Shown here: positions 1 through 8,431 of the stretch, piece after piece
Layout: each line of letters begins with the position of its first letter
Numbering within the stretch: the first letter of the stretch is position 1
Assembly (NCBI GenBank): GCA_963758025.1
Contig: CAVWUA010000006.1
Coordinates: forward strand, 1-64,000
Direction: 5' to 3'
DNA from: CAVWUA01 sp963758025
GTDB taxonomy: Bacteria > Planctomycetota > Planctomycetia > Isosphaerales > Isosphaeraceae
DNA: 64,000 bases
Made by a program: the position numbers and the translations under genes
Notes under the pieces: model-generated
The model's database searches: none
What the model was told of the DNA's origin: nothing
What the model saw: the letters and a program-made list of their open reading frames with translations, nothing else

Positions 1-832
1 GCGGAAACCGCATGACGACGTGACGCCAGACGCCCAGGATCAGCAGCATCGGGATCCACAAGGTCGCCGTGGCCCAGAACAGCAGGGTCAACCCCTTGAG
101 GAAGGGCCGCAGGTCGTCGAGGACCGGCGCGTCGGCCGCCCGCCCGATCAGGAGCGTCCCGGCGAGCGTCGAGATGGCCATCGCGCCCATGTTGATCCAG
201 TACGGCGGCGACAGGTCCGACGGCGAGAGCGCCACGAACATGTAGCGGTAGAAGATCATCGCGATGATCCAGATGTAGAGCATCCCCCCCGCCAGCCAGG
301 TCGTCAGGCTGAAGAAGAGGATCGGCTCCAGCTGGACCGGGAACGACCGCGCCACGAGGCAGCCGAGCGACGAGACGGCCTGCGTCGCCACCACCGTCAG
401 CAGCCACGCGCCGTTGAGCCCCTGGCCGAGCGTCGGCTTCACCTCCTTGGTGATCAACAGCGCGAAGACCGAGTAGATCAGGCCCAGCCAGAGGACGATG
501 CCCAGGAACCAGAGGCCGGCGCCGACCCGCGGGTCGTCGCCGATGAGCACGAACTGGTTGCCGAGCACGCACGTCCCGGCGACCACCGTGAAGAACCCGA
601 CCCCCCGCGCGTGGTCGCCCAGGTCGGCGACGAAACGGCCCGGTTCGAGCACCAGCCGGGCCAGGTAGAGCATCCAGAGGATCGCGTAGGCCCCGATGTT
701 CAGGACGAAGAGCACCCGGGCCACCCGCGGCATGCCCGTCATCCCCGCCGCGATCGAGACGATCCCCGTCGCCATCACCAGCGCGAAGTAGCCGGGGCTC
801 AGGCCGGCGACCGCCCGGCGCAGCGCGCTCAT
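1..832 (-). CDS. TDT/SLAC1-type anion channel or dicarboxylate transporter (TehA-like), partial
   Basis: This is the last gene of a six-gene minus-strand operon and it runs off the window edge, so its C-terminus is missing. About 277 residues are visible. They are almost all hydrophobic helices and begin with MSALRRAVAGLSPGYFALVM followed by ATGIVSIA, the hallmark N-terminus of the tellurite-resistance/dicarboxylate transporter (TDT, SLAC1-fold) family. Members conduct or export small anions such as malate, sulfite, chloride or nitrate. The ATG overlaps the stop of the preceding small gene (ATGA), which fixes the start and indicates translational coupling. Downstream of a nitrate-reductase-like enzyme, export or import of an anionic substrate or product such as nitrate or nitrite is a reasonable inference, but the sequence does not show which anion. 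Confidence 0.8.
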   Translation of the reverse strand, partial: MSALRRAVAGLSPGYFALVMATGIVSIAAGMTGMPRVARVLFVLNIGAYAILWMLYLARLVLEPGRFVADLGDHARGVGFFTVVAGTCVLGNQFVLIGDDPRVGAGLWFLGIVLWLGLIYSVFALLITKEVKPTLGQGLNGAWLLTVVATQAVSSLGCLVARSFPVQLEPILFFSLTTWLAGGMLYIWIIAMIFYRYMFVALSPSDLSPPYWINMGAMAISTLAGTLLIGRAADAPVLDDLRPFLKGLTLLFWATATLWIPMLLILGVWRHVVMRFP

Positions 833-1046
833 CGCTCGATCCCGTAGAGGTAGCGGAGCAGGCCGGCATTCAGCCCGAAGCAGGCCAGGCTCGCCAGCGC
901 CGCCGGCCACACGACGGCCCGGTCGCCGCCGAGATAGGCGTTCATCGTGGCGATCAGCAACCAGAGTTGCAGGACCACGAGAATCAAAACCATGCAGAGG
1001 ATGCCGTAGACGACGGTCATCCGCTGCTCGCGGGTATAGGGGCGCC

Positions 1047-1050
<4 letters not shown>
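829..1050 (-). CDS. Small two-helix membrane protein of the redox operon
   Basis: This 73-residue protein has a short basic N-terminus (MRRPYTREQRMTVVYG) and two predicted membrane helices, at roughly residues 12-34 and 44-66. It overlaps the Rieske gene upstream by 4 bp and the TDT channel gene downstream by 4 bp, so it is clearly translated as part of the operon. It carries no cofactor-binding motif. A role as a small subunit or assembly factor of the membrane-bound redox complex is inferred only from position. I recognise the general type from planctomycete operons but cannot assign a function. Confidence 0.75.
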
Positions 1051-1595
<545 letters not shown>

Positions 1596-1626
1596 CGGTC
1601 CTCCCCGTCGTGGTGCATCGCCCCGA

Positions 1627-2241
1627 TCAGGTCATCCACCGCCACGAACCCCCCGGCGCCAGTGGCTCGTCCATCGCGGAGGTCACGTCCAGGTAAGTCT
1701 CCCGCGCCTCGCGAGGCACCATCATGTGAACCTTGGTCGTGATCTCCTGCCGCCCGAAGCGAAACCGATTGATCGGCTCGGAGCGCGGCCGTTCCGCCTC
1801 GGCCTGCTCGAATGTCCCGAACATCAGCGCGCCGCTCGGGCAGACTGTGGCGCACATCGGCTTGAGGCCCGCCGAGGTGCGGTCGTAGCACATGTCGCAC
1901 TTCATCATCAGCTCGAAGCCCGTATTCATCTTCGGCACGCCGAACGGGCATGCGAGCACGCAGTTGTTGCACGCGATGCAGCGCGGTTTCCGCGCCGTCT
2001 GCACCACCCCGTCGCCGGTCCGCTTGATCGCGTCGGCCGGGCAGACCTCGGCGCATGTCGGCGAATCGCAATGCATGCAGACCATCGGGACCGTCTGGGT
2101 CGTCTGCGCTCGATCGACGAACTCCAGATGGATCAACGAATGACCTTTATGGGTGTCGCACTCGGCGCAGGCGTGGACGCACGCCTCACAGCCGATGCAA
2201 CGGTTCGGGTCCATGAAGAAGATATGATGGTCTGGCACCAT
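1627..2241 (-). CDS. Four-cluster [4Fe-4S] ferredoxin subunit (DmsB/NrfC/HybA-like)
   Basis: The 204-residue protein is rich in cysteine motifs: C-I-G-C-E-A-C near residue 15, C-M-H-C-D-S-P-T-C-A-E-V-C-P in the middle, C-I-A-C-N-N-C-V-L-A-C-P, and a final C-D-M-C-Y with C-A-T-V-C-P. This is the four-[4Fe-4S] pattern of the electron-transfer beta subunits of DMSO-reductase-family enzymes. No Tat or Sec signal is visible, so the protein is probably cytoplasmic. It lies 24 bp downstream of the molybdopterin catalytic gene and upstream of the Rieske gene. It most likely passes electrons between the catalytic subunit and membrane partners. Confidence 0.9.
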   Translation of the reverse strand: MVPDHHIFFMDPNRCIGCEACVHACAECDTHKGHSLIHLEFVDRAQTTQTVPMVCMHCDSPTCAEVCPADAIKRTGDGVVQTARKPRCIACNNCVLACPFGVPKMNTGFELMMKCDMCYDRTSAGLKPMCATVCPSGALMFGTFEQAEAERPRSEPINRFRFGRQEITTKVHMMVPREARETYLDVTSAMDEPLAPGGSWRWMT

Positions 2242-2265
2242 GGGCGGAGCGTCCTCGAACGTGGG

Positions 2266-4512
2266 TTATTGCTGCGGTTCCAGCCGCCCGGCGTATTCCG
2301 GCGGGGCGTCGGCCTTGCGGAGCCGGACTGCGCAGACCTTGTACTCGGGGATCTTTGAGATCGGGTCCTGCGCCGAGATCGTGAGCTGGTTGGCGCTCTT
2401 GGCCCCCGCCCAGTGGTACGGGATGAAGATCGTGTCGGGCCGGATCGTCGTGACGACCATCGCCCGCAGCGTGCAGGTTCCCCGCCGCGACTCGGCCGTC
2501 GCCCAGTCGCCGTCGGCGATGCCGAGCCGCTCGGCCAGCCTCGGGTGCAGCTCGATCCGGGGCTCGGGGTACTGGTCCACCAGCGGGCCGATCCGCCGCG
2601 TCTGCGTCCCCGAGAGGAATTGGCTGACGACCCGCCCCGTGGTCAGGATCAAGGGGTACTCGGCGTCCACCTCCTCGGTCGGCGGCGTGTAGGGCGCGAC
2701 GTGGAACCGCGCCTTGCCGTCGGGGAAGTAGAACGGGCCCGCCCCCCGCGCCACCGGGTTCCACGAGCCCGGTTCGAACAGCCGGGGCGTGCCGGGATCG
2801 TCGTCGCTCGGGCACGGCCAGAACACGCCATGCTGCCGCTCGACCTTCTCGTACGTCATCCCCGAGTAGTCGGCGACGCTCCCGGCCGACGCCCTCCGCA
2901 GCTCGTCGAGGATCTCGCGCGGCTCGCGGAACGTGAAGCCGTGGGGCCGGCCGAGCGCCTCGGCGACGTCCTGGATGATCCGCCAGTCCTGCCGCGCCTC
3001 GCCGGGGCACGCGACGGCCTTGTTGATCTTGATGACGCGCCCCTCGGCGCTGGTGACGATCCCCTCGTCCTCCTCGTGCAGCGAGCCGGGCAAGACGACG
3101 TCGGCGTGGCGCGCCGTCTCGTTCAGGAAGAAGTCGATGGCGACGAAGAATTCCAGCTTCTCCAGCATCCGGGTGATGAAGGCGTTATCAGGCAGGGACA
3201 CCTTCGGGTTGAAGCAGATCGAGAGCAACCCCTTGATCTTGCCCCGGTCGATCTCGCGGAAGATCTCGTAGGCGTCCACGCCGGGGCCGGGCAGGCTTTC
3301 CGGCTCGACGCCCCAGACCTTCGCCACGATCGCGCGGTGCTCGGGGTTGGCGATGTCGCGGGCGCCGGGGAGCTGGTCGCACTTCTGGCCGTGCTCGCGG
3401 CCTCCCTGGCCGTTGGCCTGGCCGGTGATCGTGGCGTAGCCGCACCCCTCGCGACCGATCCGGCCGGAGGCCAGCACCATGTTGATCGCGCCCAGCACGT
3501 TCTGCACCCCGTGACTGTGGTGCTCGATGCCTCGCGCGTGCATCAGGAAGCTCGACCGCGCCGTGCCCCACCACTCGGCCGCCCGGCGGATCGCCTTCTC
3601 GGCGATGCCCGTCACCTCCGCGGTGCGCCGGGGCGTCCACTCCCGGACGTGCTCGGCCACCGCCTCGAACCCGACGGTGTGCTCGCGGATGAACTCATGA
3701 TCGAGCCAGTCGTTCTCGATCATCAGGTGCAGGATGCCGTTGAACAGCGCGATGTCGCGGCCCGGCTTGACCGGCAGGAACAGGTCGCAGGTGCGGGCCA
3801 TCGGGGTGATGCGCGGGTCGACGACGATCACCTTCGCGCCGTGCTCGCGGGCCTGCCAGACGTAGTTCGTCGTAATCGGCGCGCACTCGGCGACGTTGGC
3901 CCCGCTGATCCAGATCAACTCGGCCTTGGGGATGTCGCTCCAGGGGTTGGCCCCGCGGTCGATCCCGAACGCCTTCTTGTTGCCCGCGGCGGCGCTGACC
4001 ATGCAGAGCCGGCCGTTGTAGTCGATGTTCGCCGTCTTCAGGCAGACCCGGGCGAACTTGCCCATCAGGTACGCTTTCTCGACGGTGAGGCTCGCGCCGC
4101 TCAGCACCGCGAAGGCATCCGGCCCGTGGGCGTTCTGAATGCGGTTGATCTCGCCGGCCACGCGCCGGACGGCCTCCTCGTAGGGCATCGGCGCGAAGCC
4201 GTCGAGCGCCGACGGGTCGCGGCGGTAGGCCGTCAGCAGGCGGTCGGGGTGCGAGCCCTGGAGGTATCGTCGCACGCCCTTGGGGCAGAGCATCCCCTTG
4301 TTGAACGGGAAGTCGGTCCAGGGCTCGAAGCCGATGACCTGCTCGTCCTTGACCTTGAGCTGGATGCCGCACTGCTGGCCGCAGAAGCAGCAGTGCGTTT
4401 TGACCAGCCGGTCCGGATCGACGTCCGTCTCCAGCCGCTTGCCGGCCGGGTAGGCGCGGTGCGGGCCGAAGTGGTCGATGATCGCGAGGGGCTCCGAAGG
4501 TAGCTGGGCCAT
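2266..4512 (-). CDS. Molybdopterin oxidoreductase, assimilatory nitrate reductase (NasA/NarB)-like catalytic subunit
   Basis: This 748-residue protein belongs to the DMSO reductase superfamily. An N-terminal [4Fe-4S] site is visible (H-C-C-F-C-G-Q-Q-C-G near residues 40-49, then L-C-P-K-G). N-G-R-L-C-M-V-S-A-A-A-G supplies the likely cysteine ligand to molybdenum, as in NasA/NarB and formate dehydrogenases. G-Q-A-N-G-Q-G-G-R-E-H-G resembles the NasA motif, and a C-terminal molybdopterin dinucleotide-binding domain starts near residue 610. ATG at 4512 was chosen because the protein aligns from there. There is no Tat signal, suggesting cytoplasmic action. The best guess for the substrate is nitrate; formate dehydrogenase is the main alternative, because the two groups share these motifs. 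The Rieske and ferredoxin partners are unusual for a soluble NarB. Confidence 0.85.
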   Translation of the reverse strand: MAQLPSEPLAIIDHFGPHRAYPAGKRLETDVDPDRLVKTHCCFCGQQCGIQLKVKDEQVIGFEPWTDFPFNKGMLCPKGVRRYLQGSHPDRLLTAYRRDPSALDGFAPMPYEEAVRRVAGEINRIQNAHGPDAFAVLSGASLTVEKAYLMGKFARVCLKTANIDYNGRLCMVSAAAGNKKAFGIDRGANPWSDIPKAELIWISGANVAECAPITTNYVWQAREHGAKVIVVDPRITPMARTCDLFLPVKPGRDIALFNGILHLMIENDWLDHEFIREHTVGFEAVAEHVREWTPRRTAEVTGIAEKAIRRAAEWWGTARSSFLMHARGIEHHSHGVQNVLGAINMVLASGRIGREGCGYATITGQANGQGGREHGQKCDQLPGARDIANPEHRAIVAKVWGVEPESLPGPGVDAYEIFREIDRGKIKGLLSICFNPKVSLPDNAFITRMLEKLEFFVAIDFFLNETARHADVVLPGSLHEEDEGIVTSAEGRVIKINKAVACPGEARQDWRIIQDVAEALGRPHGFTFREPREILDELRRASAGSVADYSGMTYEKVERQHGVFWPCPSDDDPGTPRLFEPGSWNPVARGAGPFYFPDGKARFHVAPYTPPTEEVDAEYPLILTTGRVVSQFLSGTQTRRIGPLVDQYPEPRIELHPRLAERLGIADGDWATAESRRGTCTLRAMVVTTIRPDTIFIPYHWAGAKSANQLTISAQDPISKIPEYKVCAVRLRKADAPPEYAGRLEPQQ

Positions 4513-4549
4513 GGGGGGAAATTCTCTCGATCGTCTCGGCGGGATCGGA

Positions 4550-5620
4550 TCAGGCCATCGTCTCAAACGGCGACGTGGTGCCGGGCTCGTTGCCCCAGAG
4601 CCGGCCCTGGGCCAGCGCCGGCAGGGTCCGGCGGCAGCGCGGGCAGACCCGCTGGTAATGGTCGCTCTCCGGTTCGTCGAGCTCATAGCGATAGCCGAGC
4701 CGCCGCTCGACCTCGATGAGGTCCTCGACGTGCATCCGCGAGGCGAACGGCTCGCCGCAGCGGCGGCACAACGCCTGTTCGCCCCGACGGCCGACGTCCT
4801 TGTAGAAGCTCACGCCGAGCTGCGCCGGCCGCTGGAAGATGTGGAAGAACTTCCCGAACGGCAGCCAGAGCAGCGTGAAGATCACGGTGATCGCGTGGAG
4901 GATCGCGAGGAAGTCATAGGCGTATCCCTTCATCCAGGTATAGCTGGCCGTCAGCATCAGGCCCGTCACGCTGATGGCGAAGAGCATCACCAGCGGCAGG
5001 ATGTCCTGGCCGAACTGCTGGACCGCCGCCGCCCCGTGCTCGGCCATCCGCCGCCGCATCGCCAGCATCACCCCCGCGATGACCAGGAACGACGCCCAGA
5101 CGAGCATGTGGAAGGTGATGAAGCCGACCGCCGACTCGATCGGGAACGTGGAGGTCGGGAACCCGAAGACGAACGCCTGGTACCGGGTCAGGTCGCCCGG
5201 CACGGTCGCGAAGTGGACCCAGCCGAAGACCAGCGGGAAGGTGACCGCCGCGGCCAGGATGCAGCCCCACATGATCAGCCAGTGGGCCGCCCACCGCATC
5301 CGCCCCCGCCGCCAGATGAACCGGTTGAACACGAAGGCGTTGACCAGCCGGCTCGCCAGCGTCAACAGGTTGCCCCCCAGGTGCCTGGGCCGGAGGAAAA
5401 GCTGCCAGCCTCGCCGCCAGTACAGGGCCGTCGGCGGCCTCTGGAGCCACATGGCGTAGCGGTACACGAGGCCGAAGGCGGCGAAGAGCGAGGCGAAGGT
5501 GTAGCCGACCAGCGCCGCGTCGAAGTGGGCCAGGTTCCGCGAGCCCGCGACGATCAACCCGGCGAGCGCCGCCGTCGCGACCACCCCCCAGGCCGTCGCC
5601 TTCCGCTTCTCGACCGTCAT
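4550..5620 (-). CDS. NarI/DsrM-like cytochrome b membrane subunit with C-terminal double-CxxC domain
   Basis: First gene of the redox operon, 356 residues. Five to seven membrane helices occupy roughly residues 10-275. The helix ending H-A-I-T-V-I-F-T-L-L-W-L-P-F-G-K-F-F-H-I resembles the heme-binding helix of NarI, HdrE and DsrM quinol-oxidising cytochromes, and other histidines in helices (AAHWLIMW, TFHMLVW) could be further heme ligands. After residue 285 follows a soluble tail with C-R-R-C and, about 40 residues later, C-P-R-C, a likely zinc ribbon or metal site that ordinary NarI lacks. ATG at 5620 is preceded by a strong GGAGGAG ribosome-binding site; the longer in-frame extension is unlikely. 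It probably links the molybdoenzyme to the quinone pool. Confidence 0.78.
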   Translation of the reverse strand: MTVEKRKATAWGVVATAALAGLIVAGSRNLAHFDAALVGYTFASLFAAFGLVYRYAMWLQRPPTALYWRRGWQLFLRPRHLGGNLLTLASRLVNAFVFNRFIWRRGRMRWAAHWLIMWGCILAAAVTFPLVFGWVHFATVPGDLTRYQAFVFGFPTSTFPIESAVGFITFHMLVWASFLVIAGVMLAMRRRMAEHGAAAVQQFGQDILPLVMLFAISVTGLMLTASYTWMKGYAYDFLAILHAITVIFTLLWLPFGKFFHIFQRPAQLGVSFYKDVGRRGEQALCRRCGEPFASRMHVEDLIEVERRLGYRYELDEPESDHYQRVCPRCRRTLPALAQGRLWGNEPGTTSPFETMA

Positions 5621-5825
5621 CGCCCTCTCCTCCGCCTCGCCGGCGGGCCAGGGGCCCGGTCGGGCCGCACGCCCGATTCCCGCCGTCGCGCAGCAAAAAG
5701 CCCGCTCGCAACCAGGTCGCGAGACGGGGCATCGCCGACCGCGCCCGCCCGCCTTAAGCAAGTGGGGCCTGTTCGTGAGTGTAAAGCGGCAAACCCGGGG
5801 CGTCAAGGCGAGCGACCGGCTCCCA

Positions 5826-5834
5826 GAGGAGTTA
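5826..5834. repeat. 9-bp target-site duplication, left copy
   Basis: GAGGAGTTA directly abuts the left end of the insertion sequence and recurs exactly at 7579-7587 beyond its right end. This is the expected footprint of a transposition event. Confidence 0.88.
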
Positions 5835-5853
5835 GGGCGCACGACATGGTTTG
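5835..5853 (+). repeat. Left terminal inverted repeat of the insertion sequence
   Basis: The 19 bp GGGCGCACGACATGGTTTG match the reverse complement of 7560-7578 with a single A/G difference at position 12. It starts immediately after the target duplication. Confidence 0.88.
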
Positions 5854-5940
5854 CAGCACCAAGCGGACCCATGCTATCTTGCCGATCGGAGTTCGGGGCT
5901 TTCGGTCAGTTCCTGCGCTACTTTGGAGAGGGCGGCGAGA

Positions 5941-7546
5941 ATGGGTAAGGACGTTGCCGAGATTCGGAAGGAATTTCACCCACGCTTGAGCCAGGTCGCC
6001 CGAGAACTGGCCAGAGAACTTTACCCCGACGGCCTGCCGCGGGGCACCAAGTTCTCGGAACTGGAAGCCGTCGCCGCGGCGCTGGGCGACGAGATGGCCA
6101 GGCAACTCATCGAGGTCAATGTCCAGGAGCAGGCGGACGACTGGCCCGAGGAGCAACTGGGCGAATGTCCCGTCTGCGGCGGGGCGGCCCGAAAGGCACC
6201 CGACGAGCCCCGCGTGCTCACCACCACGCGGGGCGAGGTCGCCTGGAAGGAACGCGTCGCCAACTGCCCCCGCTGCCGGCGGGCTTTTTCCCCCTCAAAA
6301 TCAGGCGCTGGGCCTTGACCATTCCGGGTTCAGCCCACGCGTCCAGCAGAAGGTCGTCCATGCCGGCGTCAACAGCCTTTCCTATTCGCAGGCGTCCCGC
6401 GATCTCGCCGAACTCTCGGACCTGGACATCAAGCCCAAGCCGGTTGAGCGGCTCGTCAGGAAGATCGGCCGGGAGCGGATCGACCAACGTGACGCCGCCG
6501 TCGCGGCACACCAGCGGCTTCCCCTCATGGCCAAGGACGTCGTTGCCGACCCGAAGCGGCCCTCTCCGCAGGTGGCGATGGCCTCGGTCGACGGCGGCCG
6601 GATGCAGATCCGCACGGACCCGTCGGGGCCGCATCAGGAAAGTCACTGGCGGGAGTCGAAAGTCGCGGTCCTGGAGACCTACCACAGCGTGGTCCATGCC
6701 GCCGATCCCGACCCCGACGTGCCGCGGTGTTTCCTCGACCTGACGCGGACCAAGGAGATGGTGCGTGGCCTGGGCCACGACCTGCCGGTCGGGCTGGAGT
6801 TCGGGGCCAAAGACACGGGCCAAGAACGGGACGAGGTATCCCCGCAGGGGCGGGATCGCCCGCCTCGTCCGGGCCGTCCCAAGCGACTGGTCCGTAGCGT
6901 CCTGGCGAGCCGAAAGAGCAGCGACGAATTCGGCCCGATGATGCATCAGGCGGCCTGGGAGCGGAACTTCTTCGGGGCCACTCGCAAGGCATTCCTGGGC
7001 GACGGTCTGGCGGTGAACTGGACGATCCAGCGGCGGCATTTCGCGTCCTTCACGCCGATCCTCGACTTCGTGCATGCCCTGAGCTACGTGTTCGCGGCGG
7101 CGTTCGCGGGACGTCCGCAGGACGAGGGGGAGGCGTTCTACACGCGTTGGATCCAGGCCGTCTGGTCGGGGCAGGTGACGACGATCTTGAGCCAGTTGGA
7201 GACGCGTTCCGCGGAATTGGGGCCGCCGCCCCAGGGGTGCGCCGACAGCGACCCTCGGAAGCTGGTCTTCGAGTCGTTGCGTTACCTGAAGAACAACGCC
7301 GACCGCATGCGTTATGACGCCTACCGCCGCCAGGGTCTGCCGATCATGACCAGCGCCGTGGAGTCGGTGATCAAGATGATGAACAAACGGGTCAAGGGGA
7401 GTGAGAAGTTCTGGTCGGAGCCCGGCGCAGAGGCGATCCTCCAGTTGCGGGCGGACTCGCTGGGCGAGACCGAGACCATGAGCCGATTCTGGCTCGGGCG
7501 CGAGGCCCAAGCCAGCGGCCATCGCTCTTACCGGCACGCCGCCTGA
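5941..7546 (+). CDS. ISKra4-family transposase, expressed across two frames
   Basis: The first frame (ATG at 5941, stop at 6318) encodes an N-terminal helical segment and a zinc ribbon (C-P-V-C-G-G, then C-P-R-C-R-R-A-F). The catalytic part continues in the next frame to 7546, with LGLDHSGFSP, SVDGGRMQIR and the family C-terminal signature VESVIKMMNKRVKGSEKFW. The switch maps to the slippery run CTTTTTCCCCC near 6283-6293. Going from the first to the second frame needs a +1 (or -2) shift. Some ISKra4 members are thought to use programmed frameshifting, but many unrelated genes in this window also carry single-base frame breaks, so an assembly error is equally possible. The second frame shows no other damage. 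Confidence 0.85.
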
Positions 7547-7559
7547 ACATTCGTTACTT

Positions 7560-7578
7560 CAAACCACGTCGTGCGCCC
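7560..7578 (-). repeat. Right terminal inverted repeat of the insertion sequence
   Basis: CAAACCACGTCGTGCGCCC is the reverse complement of the left end with one mismatch. It starts 14 bp after the transposase stop codon. Confidence 0.88.
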
Positions 7579-7587
7579 GAGGAGTTA
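7579..7587. repeat. 9-bp target-site duplication, right copy
   Basis: GAGGAGTTA immediately follows the right inverted repeat and matches 5826-5834 exactly. Confidence 0.88.
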
Positions 7588-7828
7588 CGCGGTTGGCAAT
7601 CGGGGCCTCGGACGAGACATTGGTCCAGGAATTCCAAGTAGACGTAGGGCGGGCACGGCCCACCTTCCCTCCGCGAAGAGGAGGAGAATCGTTCCCTGCT
7701 CGCGCGCCTGCGCGGATCGTCGCGAGAGGCCCGTCCCTCCCTTTTTGATCTCTCGCCCCGTTGCGGAGAAAGGCGTATGCTGGGTGGACGACACGGCAAA
7801 AGCGTGTGGGGCCATCGAAGGGGAGCGG

Positions 7829-8431
7829 ATGAAGACGTACATCGTGACGGTGACGGCGGCCGACCGTGTGGGAATCGTCCATGCGGTCACGGGCACGATC
7901 GACAAGCAGGGCGGGAACGTCCTGGAGCTGAGTCAGACGGTCTTGCGGGGTTATTTCACGATTATCCTGGCCGTCGCGTTCCCGGCCGAGCGCGAGCCGG
8001 AAGAACTCCGCGAGGCGATCGAGGAGGACGGGCGACGGTTTGGGCTGACCGTGGCGGTCATCGAGGCCGAGGAGGCCCCGCGGCCGCCGGTGCCCGACGG
8101 CGAACGGTTCATCCTCACCGTGCTGGGGAACGACCACGCGGGGAACATCCACAAGATCGCCGGATGCCTGGCCGACCACGGCGTGAACATCGTGGACCTG
8201 CACGCCCGCGCCGAGGTGGGAGGCCGGTTCTCGCTCATCATGGAGGCGTTCCTCCCGCCCGACCTGCCCCCCAGCACGATCCGCGACGAGATGGACCGCT
8301 TCGGCAGGGAGCTGGGCCTGGAATCGTACGTGCAGCACGAGAATATTTTCCTGGCCACCAGCGAGCCCAGCCCGGTGCGCGTCGGTCCTGGCCGCAATCC
8401 TGAGGGGAGACACGGCGTTGTACCGCACTGA
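7829..8431 (+). CDS. Double ACT-domain regulatory protein (UPF0237 / GcvR-like)
   Basis: The 200-residue protein has two ACT repeats: residues 1-75 (MKTYIVTVTAADRVGIVHAV) and about 92-170 (RFILTVLGNDHAGNIHKIAG). ACT domains bind small ligands, usually amino acids, and regulate enzymes or transcription. GGGAGCGG precedes the ATG at 7829. The gene overlaps the next one by 14 bp. The neighbouring UPF0237 and UPF0210 families are conserved partners in many bacteria and archaea, so the ACT protein probably regulates or senses something for its partner. The ligand is unknown. The tail after residue 175 is low in structure and may be only loosely conserved. Confidence 0.85.
   Translation: MKTYIVTVTAADRVGIVHAVTGTIDKQGGNVLELSQTVLRGYFTIILAVAFPAEREPEELREAIEEDGRRFGLTVAVIEAEEAPRPPVPDGERFILTVLGNDHAGNIHKIAGCLADHGVNIVDLHARAEVGGRFSLIMEAFLPPDLPPSTIRDEMDRFGRELGLESYVQHENIFLATSEPSPVRVGPGRNPEGRHGVVPH

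Larger units (their letters stand above)
5835..7578 (+). mobile_element. ISKra4-family insertion sequence, complete, 1744 bp
   Basis: The element is bounded by 19-bp inverted repeats, GGGCGCACGACATGGTTTG at 5835-5853 and its near-perfect complement at 7560-7578 (18 of 19 matches). It is flanked by a 9-bp direct repeat, GAGGAGTTA. It carries one ISKra4-type transposase gene in two overlapping frames. The matching ends and intact target duplication suggest a fairly recent insertion. It sits 215 bp upstream of the redox operon's first gene, so it may have displaced or replaced upstream control sequences of that operon. Confidence 0.9.

Noticed and set aside
20..847. Long plus-strand ORF opposite the TDT channel
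   Set aside because: It is rich in Arg, Asp, Pro and Gln with no motif, which is the usual antisense shadow of a high-GC membrane protein gene on the other strand.
2413..4503. 696-residue plus-strand ORF opposite the molybdopterin enzyme
   Set aside because: It lacks any domain and mirrors the catalytic gene; the minus-strand product has all motifs of its family.
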